From assembly GCA_900315505.1 (NCBI GenBank), contig OMZG01000008.1:1-64000 (forward strand): a DNA stretch of 64,000 bases, given 5' to 3'. A program made the translations under genes and the position numbers. This DNA comes from an uncultured Lachnospiraceae bacterium. Lineage in GTDB: Bacteria > Bacillota > Clostridia > Lachnospirales > Lachnospiraceae. The notes under the pieces are model-generated. The model searched no databases. It was not told the DNA's origin and saw only the letters and a program-made list of their open reading frames with translations. The stretch's first letter is position 1; each line of letters starts with the position of its first letter. Of this stretch, positions 1 to 7,855 are shown in pieces.

Positions 1-235
1 GGTTTCGAGTTGCACTCGAATGATTATTTCTCTTAGAAATCTTTCAAGGTTGTTTCACTGTTCAGTTGTCAATGTTCTCTGTCCTTTTCAGCGACAGCTT
101 CATAAGTATATCACTTGGAAGCTTCTTTGTCAAGGACTTTTTATTTCCTTTTGGAATTTTCATCCATCGCCCTCTTTCGGGCGACTTGATAATCTTACTA
201 CGGCGAAGCTCATTTGTCAAGTACTTTTTGCAACT
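1..235 (-). promoter_or_regulatory. Tandem promoters and leader of an rRNA operon off the left edge
   Basis: Read on the minus strand there are two full consensus promoters pointing out of the window. P1 is TTGACA (220-215), a 17-bp spacer and TAAGAT (197-192). P2 is TTGACA (133-128), a 17-bp spacer and TATACT (110-105). Downstream, the text around 80-1 (TGAACAGTGAAACAACCTTG and following) resembles the 16S leader of Lachnospiraceae rRNA operons. No protein ORF here is credible. That an rRNA gene follows is inferred from promoter strength, leader text and the adjacent tRNAs; the rRNA itself is outside the window. Confidence 0.72.
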
Positions 236-262
236 TTTTCAAAAAAGCTTCCCGAAGCTTAA

Positions 263-351
263 CGGAGAAGGAGGGATTTGAACCCTCGCGCCGCTTTCAC
301 GACCTGCACCCTTTCCAGGGGTGTCCCTTCGGCCAGCTTGGGTACTTCTCC
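263..351 (-). tRNA. tRNA-Ser (anticodon GGA)
   Basis: An 89-nt class II tRNA on the minus strand. The acceptor stem GGAGAAG pairs with CTTCTCC, followed by discriminator G at 263. The anticodon loop is CTGGAAA, giving GGA for UCC/UCU. A long variable arm and the T-loop GGTTCAAATCC are present. CCA is not encoded. It lies between tRNA-Ser(TGA) and the rRNA promoters. Confidence 0.95.
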
Positions 352-457
352 ACAAAGTACGAGTCTGTCCTCGATCCGTTGTATATGTATCAGATATCTA
401 CGCCCGGCTCAGGTACATCAGAACCAACTGTGTCATCCTGAAAAAGCGCAAAATTCT

Positions 458-482
458 GACCTGTCGCCATAGGCGACAGGTC
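458..482 (-). terminator. Perfect hairpin between the two tRNA-Ser genes
   Basis: An 11-bp perfect stem (GACCTGTCGCC / GGCGACAGGTC) closes on a 3-nt loop. On the minus strand it lies 8 nt past the 3' end of tRNA-Ser(TGA). The run of T is displaced (AGAATTTTGCGCTTTTT), so it may be a terminator, an attenuator or a processing hairpin. Confidence 0.5.
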
Positions 483-490
483 ATCTGAAG

Positions 491-576
491 CGGAGAGGGT
501 GGGATTCGAACCCACGCGCCCTTTCGGACAAACGGTTTTCAAGACCGCCTCGTTATGACCGCTTCGATACCTCTCC
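491..576 (-). tRNA. tRNA-Ser (anticodon TGA)
   Basis: A class II tRNA of 86 nt. Acceptor stem GGAGAGG pairs with CCTCTCC, with discriminator G at 491. The anticodon loop CTTGAAA gives TGA for UCA. It has a long variable arm and the T-loop GGTTCGAATCC. It is the first gene behind the promoter at 606-634. Confidence 0.95.
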
Positions 577-605
577 AAAACGCCCGCTCACGCGGAACGT
601 TTAAT

Positions 606-634
606 ATATTACCATTTAGATCTGGTCCTGTCAA
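606..634 (-). promoter_or_regulatory. Promoter of the tRNA-Ser pair
   Basis: On the minus strand: TTGACA at 634-629, a 17-bp spacer, and TAATAT at 611-606. This puts the transcript start near 599, about 23 nt before tRNA-Ser(TGA). Confidence 0.75.
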
Positions 635-685
635 GAACTTTTTTAAATTTTCTCAACAAGAACAAGGAAGTATGCTAAAGCAAAA

Positions 686-716
686 GATGAAAAAGGGACC
701 CGTCCCCTTTTTCATC
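686..716. repeat. 31-bp palindrome, copy 1 (terminator-like)
   Basis: A 31-bp near-perfect palindrome, GATGAAAAAGGG at one end and CTTTTTCATC at the other, around a GGGAC/GTCCC stem. It starts directly after the glnN stop codon (TGA at 719-717). Because A-tracts and T-tracts flank the GC stem on both sides it could terminate transcription in either direction. Same family as 9266-9296, 47843-47873, 60470-60500 and 61380-61410. Confidence 0.85.
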
Positions 717-2840
717 TCAGACCTCGAAGATCATGTCGCCATAGGATGGCATTGGCCACATATCCTTGTCTACAAGCATCTCGAGCTTGTCGACCGGGGT
801 ACGGAGACGCTCCATGGCCGGGAGGACGGCATCACGGAAGTAGGTGGCCTTTTCCTTCTCGCCGGAGATGCCCCAAGCATTTACGATATAGGCCTCGAGG
901 GTCTGAAGGGCCTCGCGGGCCGAACGGAGCTCGTCGCTTACATGGGTAAGAAGAGCCGACTGTGTGGAGACATCAGCCTCCGGGCAGGCATCCTTTACCT
1001 TCGTGATTGAATCAGCAAGGACGGTCGTGTACTTGATGACAGCAGGGATTATCTGCTTGCGGACGATATCTACCATTGTCTTCGCTTCGATATTTCTCTT
1101 CTTTGCATAGATCTCGTATTCGATCTCGGCACGGGACTCGAGCTCTGCCTTCGTGAATACATGGAAGCGCTCGTACATTCCGATTGTCTTGTCAGTAGTG
1201 AGTGCCGGAATGGCATCTACCATATTTGTGATGTTCGGCAGTCCACGCTTCTCAGCCTCGGCTATCCACTCATCTGAGTAGCCATTTCCATTGAATACGA
1301 TCCTCTGGTGATCAGCAGCCATCTGATGGATCAGATCATGCAGTGCAGTATCGAAGTCATCAGCCTTCTCAAGCACGTCACAGGCATCAGCAAATGCCTC
1401 GGCCACTATTGTATTCAGCACTATATTCGGCTCGCCGATGGAATCCTCAGAGCCCACCATTCTGAACTCGAACTTATTGCCAGTGAAAGCAAAAGGAGAA
1501 GTACGGTTACGGTCTGTCGCATCCTTCATGAATTCAGGAAGGGTCCTGACTCCTGTCTCCATCCTCGCGCGTCCAGGGCTGTGGGTAGCCTCACCGGTGC
1601 TCACGAGCTGATCGAATACATCAGCCAGCTGGTCACCGAGATATACAGAGATAATGGCCGGTGGCGCCTCATTCGCGCCAAGACGGGAATCATTACCTAC
1701 GTCGGCAGCCGACTCACGGAGCAGGTCTGCATGCTCATCTACTGCCTTCAGGATGCAGCAGAGTACAAGAAGGAACTGCATATTCTCATGAGGAGTCTTG
1801 CCAGGGTCGAGGAGATTCTGACCATCATCGGTCACAAGTGACCAGTTGTCATGCTTTCCTGAACCATTGACACCCTTGAACGGCTTCTCATGAAGCAGGC
1901 ACTGGAGGCCGTGATCATAAGCAACTCTCTTCAGGGTCTCCATGATCAGCTGGTTGTGATCGACCTCGACATTGACCTCTTCATAGATAGGAGCGAGCTC
2001 ATGCTGGGCCGGAGCTACTTCATTGTGCTGGGTCTTCGCAGTCACACCGAGCTTCCAGAGCTCGATATTCACGTCGTGCATGAATGCACCGATCCTCTCG
2101 CGGATAGCGCCGAAGTAATGGTCGTCCATCTCCTGCCCCTTAGGAGGCATGGCGCCGATCAGGGTACGGCCTGAATATACCAGATCCTTTCTCTCGAGGA
2201 ACTTCTGCCTGTCTATGATGAAATATTCCTGCTCAGCACCAACAGATGGTGTGACCTTGTGGGCAGTCGTATTGCCAAAGAGCCTCAGGAGTCTGAGAGC
2301 CTGCTCATTGATGGCTTCCATCGAACGGAGCAGAGGCGTCTTCTGGTCGAGAGCTTCGCCTGTGTATGAACAGAAGGCTGTCGGGATCACAAGAGTAGCT
2401 CCGCAGGCATCCTCTCTCACGAATGCAGGTGAAGTGCAGTCCCATGACGTATATCCTCTCGCCTCGAAGGTGGCACGCAGGCCACCTGACGGAAATGAAG
2501 ACGCATCCGGCTCGCCCTTTATCAGCTCTTTTCCCGAAAAGCTCATCAGAGCCTTTCCTGATGGAAGCGGACTTGAAATAAAGGAATCATGCTTCTCGGC
2601 AGTAGCGCCCGTGAGCGGCTGGAACCAGTGTGTGTAGTGCGTAGCACCTTTCTCTATGGCCCATTCCTTCATCTCATGAGCGATGACATCAGCAGTCTCG
2701 AGATCGAGGTCACCACCACTGCTGATGATCTCCTTCAGCTTCTGATATACCTTTTTCGGAAGCCTCTCCTGCATGGTCCTGTCATCGAAGACATTCTCGC
2801 CGAAGATCTCAGTAACGTTTATCTTATCTTCTTCTTTCAC
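717..2840 (-). CDS. glnN: Type III glutamine synthetase
   Basis: ATP-dependent synthesis of glutamine from glutamate and ammonium. At 707 aa it has the length of the large GSIII (GlnN) class and not the ~450 aa of GSI. Visible motifs are EQEYF (residues 203-207), [13 protein letters not shown] (272-284) and [10 protein letters not shown] (325-334), typical of the GSIII catalytic half. Translation begins at GTG (2840-2838) with an AAAGGA Shine-Dalgarno. The gene stands alone between the fba terminator and the 31-bp palindrome. Any promoter must lie in 2841-2934, a stretch mostly taken up by a double palindrome. Confident in the family. Confidence 0.95.
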   Translation of the reverse strand: MKEEDKINVTEIFGENVFDDRTMQERLPKKVYQKLKEIISSGGDLDLETADVIAHEMKEWAIEKGATHYTHWFQPLTGATAEKHDSFISSPLPSGKALMSFSGKELIKGEPDASSFPSGGLRATFEARGYTSWDCTSPAFVREDACGATLVIPTAFCSYTGEALDQKTPLLRSMEAINEQALRLLRLFGNTTAHKVTPSVGAEQEYFIIDRQKFLERKDLVYSGRTLIGAMPPKGQEMDDHYFGAIRERIGAFMHDVNIELWKLGVTAKTQHNEVAPAQHELAPIYEEVNVEVDHNQLIMETLKRVAYDHGLQCLLHEKPFKGVNGSGKHDNWSLVTDDGQNLLDPGKTPHENMQFLLVLCCILKAVDEHADLLRESAADVGNDSRLGANEAPPAIISVYLGDQLADVFDQLVSTGEATHSPGRARMETGVRTLPEFMKDATDRNRTSPFAFTGNKFEFRMVGSEDSIGEPNIVLNTIVAEAFADACDVLEKADDFDTALHDLIHQMAADHQRIVFNGNGYSDEWIAEAEKRGLPNITNMVDAIPALTTDKTIGMYERFHVFTKAELESRAEIEYEIYAKKRNIEAKTMVDIVRKQIIPAVIKYTTVLADSITKVKDACPEADVSTQSALLTHVSDELRSAREALQTLEAYIVNAWGISGEKEKATYFRDAVLPAMERLRTPVDKLEMLVDKDMWPMPSYGDMIFEV

Positions 2841-2856
2841 TTTTCTTTCCTTTCAC

Positions 2857-2933
2857 AAGACAAGAGGACGGTTCCTATGTCTTTTTAGTTAAATCCTTTT
2901 AGTTAAAAAGACAGGAGAACCGTCCCCTTGTCT
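2857..2933. repeat. Double-palindrome element A (REP/BIME-like)
   Basis: Two facing palindromic units, one with AGGACGGTTCC and the other with GAGAACCGTCCCC. Each is bounded by AAGACA/TGTCTT-type ends and they are joined by an AT-rich centre containing TTAGTTAAA repeats. The layout and core match element B at 62311-62386. It lies between the fba terminator and the glnN GTG start, so it should be in the glnN promoter or 5' UTR. Confidence 0.8.
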
Positions 2934-2934
2934 G

Positions 2935-2970
2935 AAAAAAGGCACGTCAGACCATCTGGCCCGACGTGCC
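2935..2970 (-). terminator. Rho-independent terminator after fba
   Basis: On the minus strand the stem GGCACGTC/GACGTGCC closes on a short loop and is followed by TTTTTT. It ends the hprK-to-fba operon 19 nt past the fba stop codon. Confidence 0.88.
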
Positions 2971-2988
2971 CACTTACTTTATAATAAT

Positions 2989-3852
2989 TCAGGCCTTTCC
3001 AACAGAACCGAAGAGTTCCATCTTTTCCTTAACCTTTGCCTTGATAGCCTCAGCACCTGGAGCAAGAAGCTTACGAGGATCGAATCCCTTGCCTTCCTTG
3101 TCCTTGCCAGCCTCGATGTACTCACGTGTAGCCTGTGCAAATACGATCTGGCACTCGGTATTGACATTTACCTTTGATACGCCAAGGGTGATAGCCTTCT
3201 TGACCATATCATCAGGAATTCCTGTGCCGCCGTGAAGTACGAGTGGCATATCTCCTACCTTTGCCTTGATATTCTCGAGAACGTCGAAACGGAGTCCTGG
3301 CCATCCTTCTGGATATACACCATGGATATTGCCGATTCCGGCAGCAAGCATATCTACTCCAAGGCTTGCGACTCTCTCACACTCATCTGGATCTGCGCAC
3401 TCACCCATAGATACGACACCGTCTTCCTCGCCGCCGATTCCGCCGACCTCAGCCTCGATTGACATTCCGAGGTGATGAGCTACTGATACGAGCTCCTTGG
3501 TATTATTGACATTGGTCTCGATGTCATCATGAGATCCATCATACATGATAGACGTGAATCCTGCATCAATACACTTGTAGCAGCCTTCGAATGTACCATG
3601 ATCGAGGTGAAGAGCTACAGGAACTGTGATTCCAAGGCTCTTGTCCATAGCCTTTACCATGGCAGCGACTGTTGAGAATCCAGTCATATACTTTCCTGCA
3701 CCCTCAGATACACCAAGGATTACAGGGCTCTTGAGCTCTTCTGCTGTGAGAAGGATGGACTTGGTCCACTCAAGATTGTTGATATTGAAGTGACCTACTG
3801 CGTAATGGCCTTTTCTGGCCTCTTTTAACATATCAGCAGCATTAACTAACAT
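2989..3852 (-). CDS. fba: Class II fructose-bisphosphate aldolase
   Basis: Zinc-dependent cleavage of fructose-1,6-bisphosphate into DHAP and glyceraldehyde-3-phosphate in glycolysis and gluconeogenesis. The 287-aa product has the class II zinc ligand region HLDHG (82-86), the YDGSHDD segment and the phosphate-binding HGGTG loop. Start ATG has a GGAGG-type site. It is the last gene of the operon, 30 bp after the lipid kinase, and is closed by the terminator at 2935-2970. The short clostridial form could also be annotated tagatose-bisphosphate aldolase, but with no tagatose genes nearby the glycolytic role is preferred. Confidence 0.93.
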   Translation of the reverse strand: MLVNAADMLKEARKGHYAVGHFNINNLEWTKSILLTAEELKSPVILGVSEGAGKYMTGFSTVAAMVKAMDKSLGITVPVALHLDHGTFEGCYKCIDAGFTSIMYDGSHDDIETNVNNTKELVSVAHHLGMSIEAEVGGIGGEEDGVVSMGECADPDECERVASLGVDMLAAGIGNIHGVYPEGWPGLRFDVLENIKAKVGDMPLVLHGGTGIPDDMVKKAITLGVSKVNVNTECQIVFAQATREYIEAGKDKEGKGFDPRKLLAPGAEAIKAKVKEKMELFGSVGKA

Positions 3853-3882
3853 TGGCTTTTCCTCCGTTTCGTTTACTGGTTG

Positions 3883-4812
3883 TTATTCACCGCTCACATT
3901 ATAAGCTTTTTTCTCATCCGATTCAACTATAATGTTCATTTTCTTGTGCAGATTTGTGATTTCGATCCTCTGTGGATTGCCGCCGTACTCTCCGTCGAGA
4001 GTCCACGGAATGAAATCAGCCGCCGTGAGCACGAGATGATTCGTCTGAAAGGAGCTTACCATATCGGTCTCGCCATCCTTCAGCACGCCGGTGAGCGCTC
4101 CGACTATCTCATTAAGCTCGATAGGATTCTTCGGTGTGCGCACGAGGCTCACCTCGAATACTCCATCGTCAAGCTTCTTGTCACCAGGAATGATCCCTTT
4201 GATGCCGCCGACAGAGAGGGTATTCGTGATCATACCGAAGATGAACTCGTCATAGAGCACATTTCCATCGTACTCAGCCTGCATCCTGTATGACGGGATG
4301 TCGCGAAGCTGCTTGAAGGCCGACAGGATGTATGCTGCATGCCCGAGCACATTCTTCAGCTGCTGGCTCGTCTCGTATGCTGTCTGCGTAAAGATACCAA
4401 AGGCTGCGACATACACGAAATAGTCCGAGCCGAACTTCCCTACATCGAATGCCTTTGGTTCGCCCTCGGCCGCAATGTGTGCCGCCTCCACCATGTCCTT
4501 GGGTATCCCGAGTGAAGCGCCGAAATCATTCGTGCTCCCGGCAGGGATATACCCTATCGGCGTAGGAGCGCCGGAATCCATGACCCCTGTGACCACCTCA
4601 TCAAGAGTTCCGTCGCCGCCGCTTACTACTATGCGGTCATATTCTTTTGCGTGCGCCTTCGCCACCTCCGTAGCATCCCTTGGCTTCTGGGTCGGATAGA
4701 CAGTCACATCATACCCGGCACGGACCATGATCTCTATAATATCGGACAGATTCAGCTTGATCATGCCTCTTCCGGAATGTGGGTTGTATATAAACAGAAG
4801 TCTTTTCCCCAT
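3883..4812 (-). CDS. Diacylglycerol kinase family lipid kinase (YegS/DgkB-like)
   Basis: ATP-dependent phosphorylation of a lipid substrate, in Firmicutes usually diacylglycerol for phospholipid recycling. The 309-aa protein opens with IYNPHSGRG and carries the kinase signature SGGDGT at residues 64-69, followed by GYIPAGSTNDF. These define the catalytic domain; the rest is the beta-rich C-terminal domain of the family. It follows the crh-like gene by 17 bp and precedes fba by 30 bp. Other lipids, such as sphingoid or undecaprenol-related ones, cannot be excluded from sequence. Confidence 0.88.
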   Translation of the reverse strand: MGKRLLFIYNPHSGRGMIKLNLSDIIEIMVRAGYDVTVYPTQKPRDATEVAKAHAKEYDRIVVSGGDGTLDEVVTGVMDSGAPTPIGYIPAGSTNDFGASLGIPKDMVEAAHIAAEGEPKAFDVGKFGSDYFVYVAAFGIFTQTAYETSQQLKNVLGHAAYILSAFKQLRDIPSYRMQAEYDGNVLYDEFIFGMITNTLSVGGIKGIIPGDKKLDDGVFEVSLVRTPKNPIELNEIVGALTGVLKDGETDMVSSFQTNHLVLTAADFIPWTLDGEYGGNPQRIEITNLHKKMNIIVESDEKKAYNVSGE

Positions 4813-4829
4813 GAAAAATAACCCGTCCC

Positions 4830-5078
4830 TTATTCTGTGAGAAAATTCTCGATAGCTGTAACTGCTTTTTCTTCGTCCTCACCCTGTGCGTCGATTGTCA
4901 CCACAGAGCCCCTGGTAAGTGCGAGGCTCATCATCCCCATTATGCTCTTCGCATTTACCTTTTTCGAATCCATCTCGAGATAGATCCTGCTCTGATACTG
5001 GTTCGCAAGCTGCACGAGGTGTGCGATCGGAGTAGCCTCTAGGGACTCCTTCATCTGGATAGTAACGTTCTTTTTCAT
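4830..5078 (-). CDS. crh: Crh-like HPr paralogue without the active-site histidine
   Basis: An 82-aa HPr fold. Aligned to Bacillus HPr, the phosphoryl-accepting His15 is Glu14 (SLEATP in place of GIHARP) and Arg17 is Thr16, while the kinase site is kept as NAKSIMG with Ser45. It should therefore be phosphorylated by HPr kinase but not pass phosphate in the sugar PTS, as for Bacillus Crh in catabolite control. I chose ATG 5078 because GGAGG lies at the right distance; an upstream TTG at 5099 has none. It follows whiA as crh does in Bacillus, and hprK is in the same operon. Confidence 0.88.
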   Translation of the reverse strand: MKKNVTIQMKESLEATPIAHLVQLANQYQSRIYLEMDSKKVNAKSIMGMMSLALTRGSVVTIDAQGEDEEKAVTAIENFLTE

Positions 5079-5095
5079 GAAATAATATCCTCCAT

Positions 5096-5968
5096 TCAAC
5101 TCTCTCTGATACTATCTGCTATCTGTCCGATCTTCCTGAGTCTGTGATTGATTCCAGACTTTCCAACGGGCGGCACACACTTTCTGCCCAGTTCGTTGAG
5201 CGGCATATCAGGATACTTCAGTCTCAGCTCCGCTGCTTCCCTGAGATTGTCATTCAGCAGGGAAAAATTGCCCGTCCTCCGCAGATACTCTATATCCTCG
5301 ATCTGACGCACGGCGGCGCTTACGGACTTCCTGATATTTGATGTCTCACAATTCACCTTGCGGTTCACGCTCTCACGCATTTCCTTCAGGATCCTGGTAT
5401 TCTCAAAATCCATGAATGCCTTCGATGCACCGAGAACTCCGAGTATCGTCTCTATCTGATCTCCTTCCTTCAGATAGACCACCTCGTGTCCCTTCCGCTC
5501 GACGATATGCGGATGCAGTCCGAACCCGGCTATCAGGCCCTTCAACTGATCTGCCTGCTCATGGCTTCTGCATACCATTTCGAAATGATATGACTTTTCA
5601 GGATTGCTGACCGATCCTGCACACAGGAAAAATCCACGCAGGAATGATCTCCTGCAGCAGTCCTGCTGGATGACAACAGGGTCCGCCGTCAGCAGATCTG
5701 CTCCATCACTTTTCAGCAATTCGAAAAGCCTTTTATCATCAGGCTTTCTTATGAAATCTTTTTCGTCAACTCTTTCTATCTTAATCGTTTCATCTAATAA
5801 AGTAAAGTATTTTTCGAGAACTGCACTATTATCAGTATCTATCCGTACTCCGTCGGCTCCAGGTCTCGCTATGCATGCCGAGATGCCTGCGAGCTCTGCT
5901 ATCTGGCAGTGTCTGGCCGATGGTTCCACGGCGAGCAGTTCCCTTTTCACTTCTGATGCGAATGACAT
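5096..5968 (-). CDS. whiA: WhiA DNA-binding regulator
   Basis: 290 aa with the WhiA architecture: an N-terminal LAGLIDADG homing-endonuclease-like domain (MSFASEVKREL to about residue 190) without nuclease function, and a C-terminal helix-turn-helix ending in LGRKCVPPVGKSGINHRLRKI. In Firmicutes WhiA is linked to cell division and chromosome segregation. It sits between rapZ and the crh-like gene as in Bacillus, but no yvcK gene lies between rapZ and whiA here; the two are only 4 bp apart. Confidence 0.94.
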   Translation of the reverse strand: MSFASEVKRELLAVEPSARHCQIAELAGISACIARPGADGVRIDTDNSAVLEKYFTLLDETIKIERVDEKDFIRKPDDKRLFELLKSDGADLLTADPVVIQQDCCRRSFLRGFFLCAGSVSNPEKSYHFEMVCRSHEQADQLKGLIAGFGLHPHIVERKGHEVVYLKEGDQIETILGVLGASKAFMDFENTRILKEMRESVNRKVNCETSNIRKSVSAAVRQIEDIEYLRRTGNFSLLNDNLREAAELRLKYPDMPLNELGRKCVPPVGKSGINHRLRKIGQIADSIRES

Positions 5969-5972
5969 TTCA

Positions 5973-6833
5973 TCATCCCTTATCTATATCTCTGTGCTCG
6001 ATTCTGAGTCCGTAATCGCCCTCATGCTTTGAGAGCTTCTGATACATCTGTCTCGCGATGGTGACTGACCTGTGGCGGCCGCCCGTGCATCCGAAGCAGA
6101 TCACAAGCTCGGTCTTGCCTTCGCTGATGTACTGCGGTATGAGAAAGGTCACCAGGTCATCAAGCTTCTTCAAGAAGTCATGCGCAACGTCCGTCGACAT
6201 CACATAGTCCACTATCTCCTGATCATTGCCTGTCATCGGGCGCAGCCTGTCGACATAGTATGGATTCGGCAGGAATCTCACATCGAATACCAGGTCTGCG
6301 TCCGACGGTATTCCGTACTTGAAGCCGAATGACAGAATCGTGATATTCAGGCTCTTGTAGTCTGCTCCCTGCGAAAAAATCTCCGTGAGCTCTGTCTTCA
6401 GGTCGCGGACCAGCAGATGCGTCGTATCTATGATATAGTCGGCTCTTTTTCTAAGAAAAGCCATCGCGTCACGCTCTGCATGGATCGCATCTATCGTCCT
6501 GCGTCCCGCTGCGAGCGGAGGCGTGCGTCTGGTCTCCTTGAATCTCTTGACGAGGACCTCATCCTCTGCATCGAGAAACAGTATACGCACCTTCTTGCCG
6601 TCGCTGTCGAGCTCATCGAGAATACCTTCGAGATTTGAGATTGGCGTACGACTCCTTATATCTATTCCGACTGCGACCTTTTCACTATTCAGATTGTTGG
6701 CTGCAAGGTCTGCGAAGCTCCTGAGCAGGGCTATTGGGAGGTTGTCGACGCAGTTGTAGCCCATGTCTTCAAGGATCTTGAAAGCTGTGTGCTTGCCTGC
6801 GCCGGACATGCCTGTTATTATAACTAAATCCAT
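5973..6833 (-). CDS. rapZ: RapZ/YvcJ nucleotide-binding protein
   Basis: A P-loop protein of the RapZ family, 286 aa from ATG 6833, with Walker A GMSGAGKHT (residues 8-16) and the C-terminal CFGCTGGRHRSV signature. Enterobacterial RapZ targets the GlmZ sRNA; in Firmicutes (YvcJ) it binds nucleotides and affects competence. GTG 6848 would add five residues, but ATG 6833 has GAGGA about 8 nt upstream and puts the P-loop in its usual place. It is embedded in the hprK-murB-rapZ-whiA-crh operon. Confidence 0.93.
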   Translation of the reverse strand: MDLVIITGMSGAGKHTAFKILEDMGYNCVDNLPIALLRSFADLAANNLNSEKVAVGIDIRSRTPISNLEGILDELDSDGKKVRILFLDAEDEVLVKRFKETRRTPPLAAGRRTIDAIHAERDAMAFLRKRADYIIDTTHLLVRDLKTELTEIFSQGADYKSLNITILSFGFKYGIPSDADLVFDVRFLPNPYYVDRLRPMTGNDQEIVDYVMSTDVAHDFLKKLDDLVTFLIPQYISEGKTELVICFGCTGGRHRSVTIARQMYQKLSKHEGDYGLRIEHRDIDKG

Positions 6834-6903
6834 GTATCTTTTCCTCACGGTCCGAGACAGCTATATCAGTTGTTCGAGACGCGCTCTCGCTCTGTTTTCG
6901 ACC

Positions 6904-7848
6904 TTAATCAAACTCTCCGATCATTTTTACTTCAGGTTCTAATGTCACCCCTGTTTTCGTCTTCACCTTCTCAGCTATTTCCTGGATCAGGTTGTAGATG
7001 TCCATGGCGCTGGCTGTGCCCTCATTGATCACAAAGCCTGAATGCTTCTCCGATACTCTGGCACCGCCGATATGCGCATCCTTCATGCCTGCCTGCTGTA
7101 TCAGCTTCCAGGCCGGGGTGAGATCATCGACTGCATTGCCTGTTCCAACCTTGCGGAAAGTTGAGCCGGCGCTGCGCTTATCTATCGGCTGGCTCTGTGC
7201 CCGTTTCTCCTTTATCTCTGCAATCCGTGCTTTTATCTTAGCCGGATCATCTGTCGGCATGGCGAGTGTCGCCCCCGTGATGATCTCTTTTTTCTTTGAA
7301 AAAATACTGCTCCGGTAGCCGAATCCAATCTCCGCCTTTGAGTAATGCCTGGCCTCCCCATCCTCTGTCATGGCCGTGACTGCTGTCACGACCCCGCTCA
7401 TGTCTCCGCCGAAGGCTCCTGCATTCATATACACGGCCCCGCCTATCGTCCCGGGTATTCCTGTCGCGAACTCGAGTCCGGTAAGCGATGCCTCTGCTGC
7501 CTTCCGAGCGACCGATGGTAGAAGAGCGCCTGCTGCACATGATATGGATCCGCCGACCTCCTTCACATCAAAGGCGACTTCATTCATGCGCTTTCCGATG
7601 CATATCACGGCTCCACGGATGCCCTTGTCTGACACCAGAAGATTGCTACCGTTGCCTATCACGGTAAGCGGCACTCCATGATCTCTCAGACATCTGATCA
7701 CAAGCCTCAGCTCGGATGATGCCACATCTATAAAGAAATCTGCCTCTCCGCCGACTCCGAATGTCGTATGCTGCGACATCGGCTCATCGAGACGGAGTGC
7801 ATTTTCATCGTGCATTATTTTTCTCAGATCTGCTATTACAGATTCCAT
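6904..7848 (-). CDS. murB: UDP-N-acetylenolpyruvoylglucosamine reductase
   Basis: FAD-dependent reduction of UDP-GlcNAc-enolpyruvate to UDP-MurNAc in peptidoglycan precursor synthesis. Visible are HTTFGVGG near the N-terminus, the FAD-binding GNGSNLL and GIPGTIGGAVYMNAGAFGG segments, GYRSSIF and a C-terminal LEPEVKMIG. This is the short type IIb form common in Gram-positives. Start ATG 7848 is preferred over GTG 7854 because GAGGTG precedes it. It begins just inside the end of the aminopeptidase gene, which suggests translational coupling. Confidence 0.95.
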   Translation of the reverse strand: MESVIADLRKIMHDENALRLDEPMSQHTTFGVGGEADFFIDVASSELRLVIRCLRDHGVPLTVIGNGSNLLVSDKGIRGAVICIGKRMNEVAFDVKEVGGSISCAAGALLPSVARKAAEASLTGLEFATGIPGTIGGAVYMNAGAFGGDMSGVVTAVTAMTEDGEARHYSKAEIGFGYRSSIFSKKKEIITGATLAMPTDDPAKIKARIAEIKEKRAQSQPIDKRSAGSTFRKVGTGNAVDDLTPAWKLIQQAGMKDAHIGGARVSEKHSGFVINEGTASAMDIYNLIQEIAEKVKTKTGVTLEPEVKMIGEFD

Positions 7849-7855
7849 GCTCACC

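Noticed and set aside
458-482. Perfect hairpin between tRNAs as another member of the palindrome families
   Set aside because: Its stem shares CCTGTC text with the 31-bp core but lacks the GATGAAAAA ends and differs in length.
263-576. Tandem tRNA-Ser genes as an integration site
   Set aside because: No direct repeat of a tRNA end, integrase or foreign gene block is present in the window.
1308-1841. 177-aa plus-strand ORF inside glnN
   Set aside because: Fully antisense to a highly conserved enzyme with no ribosome-binding site or recognisable domain.
3880-4293. 137-aa plus-strand ORF inside the lipid kinase gene
   Set aside because: A shadow of a conserved gene on the other strand.
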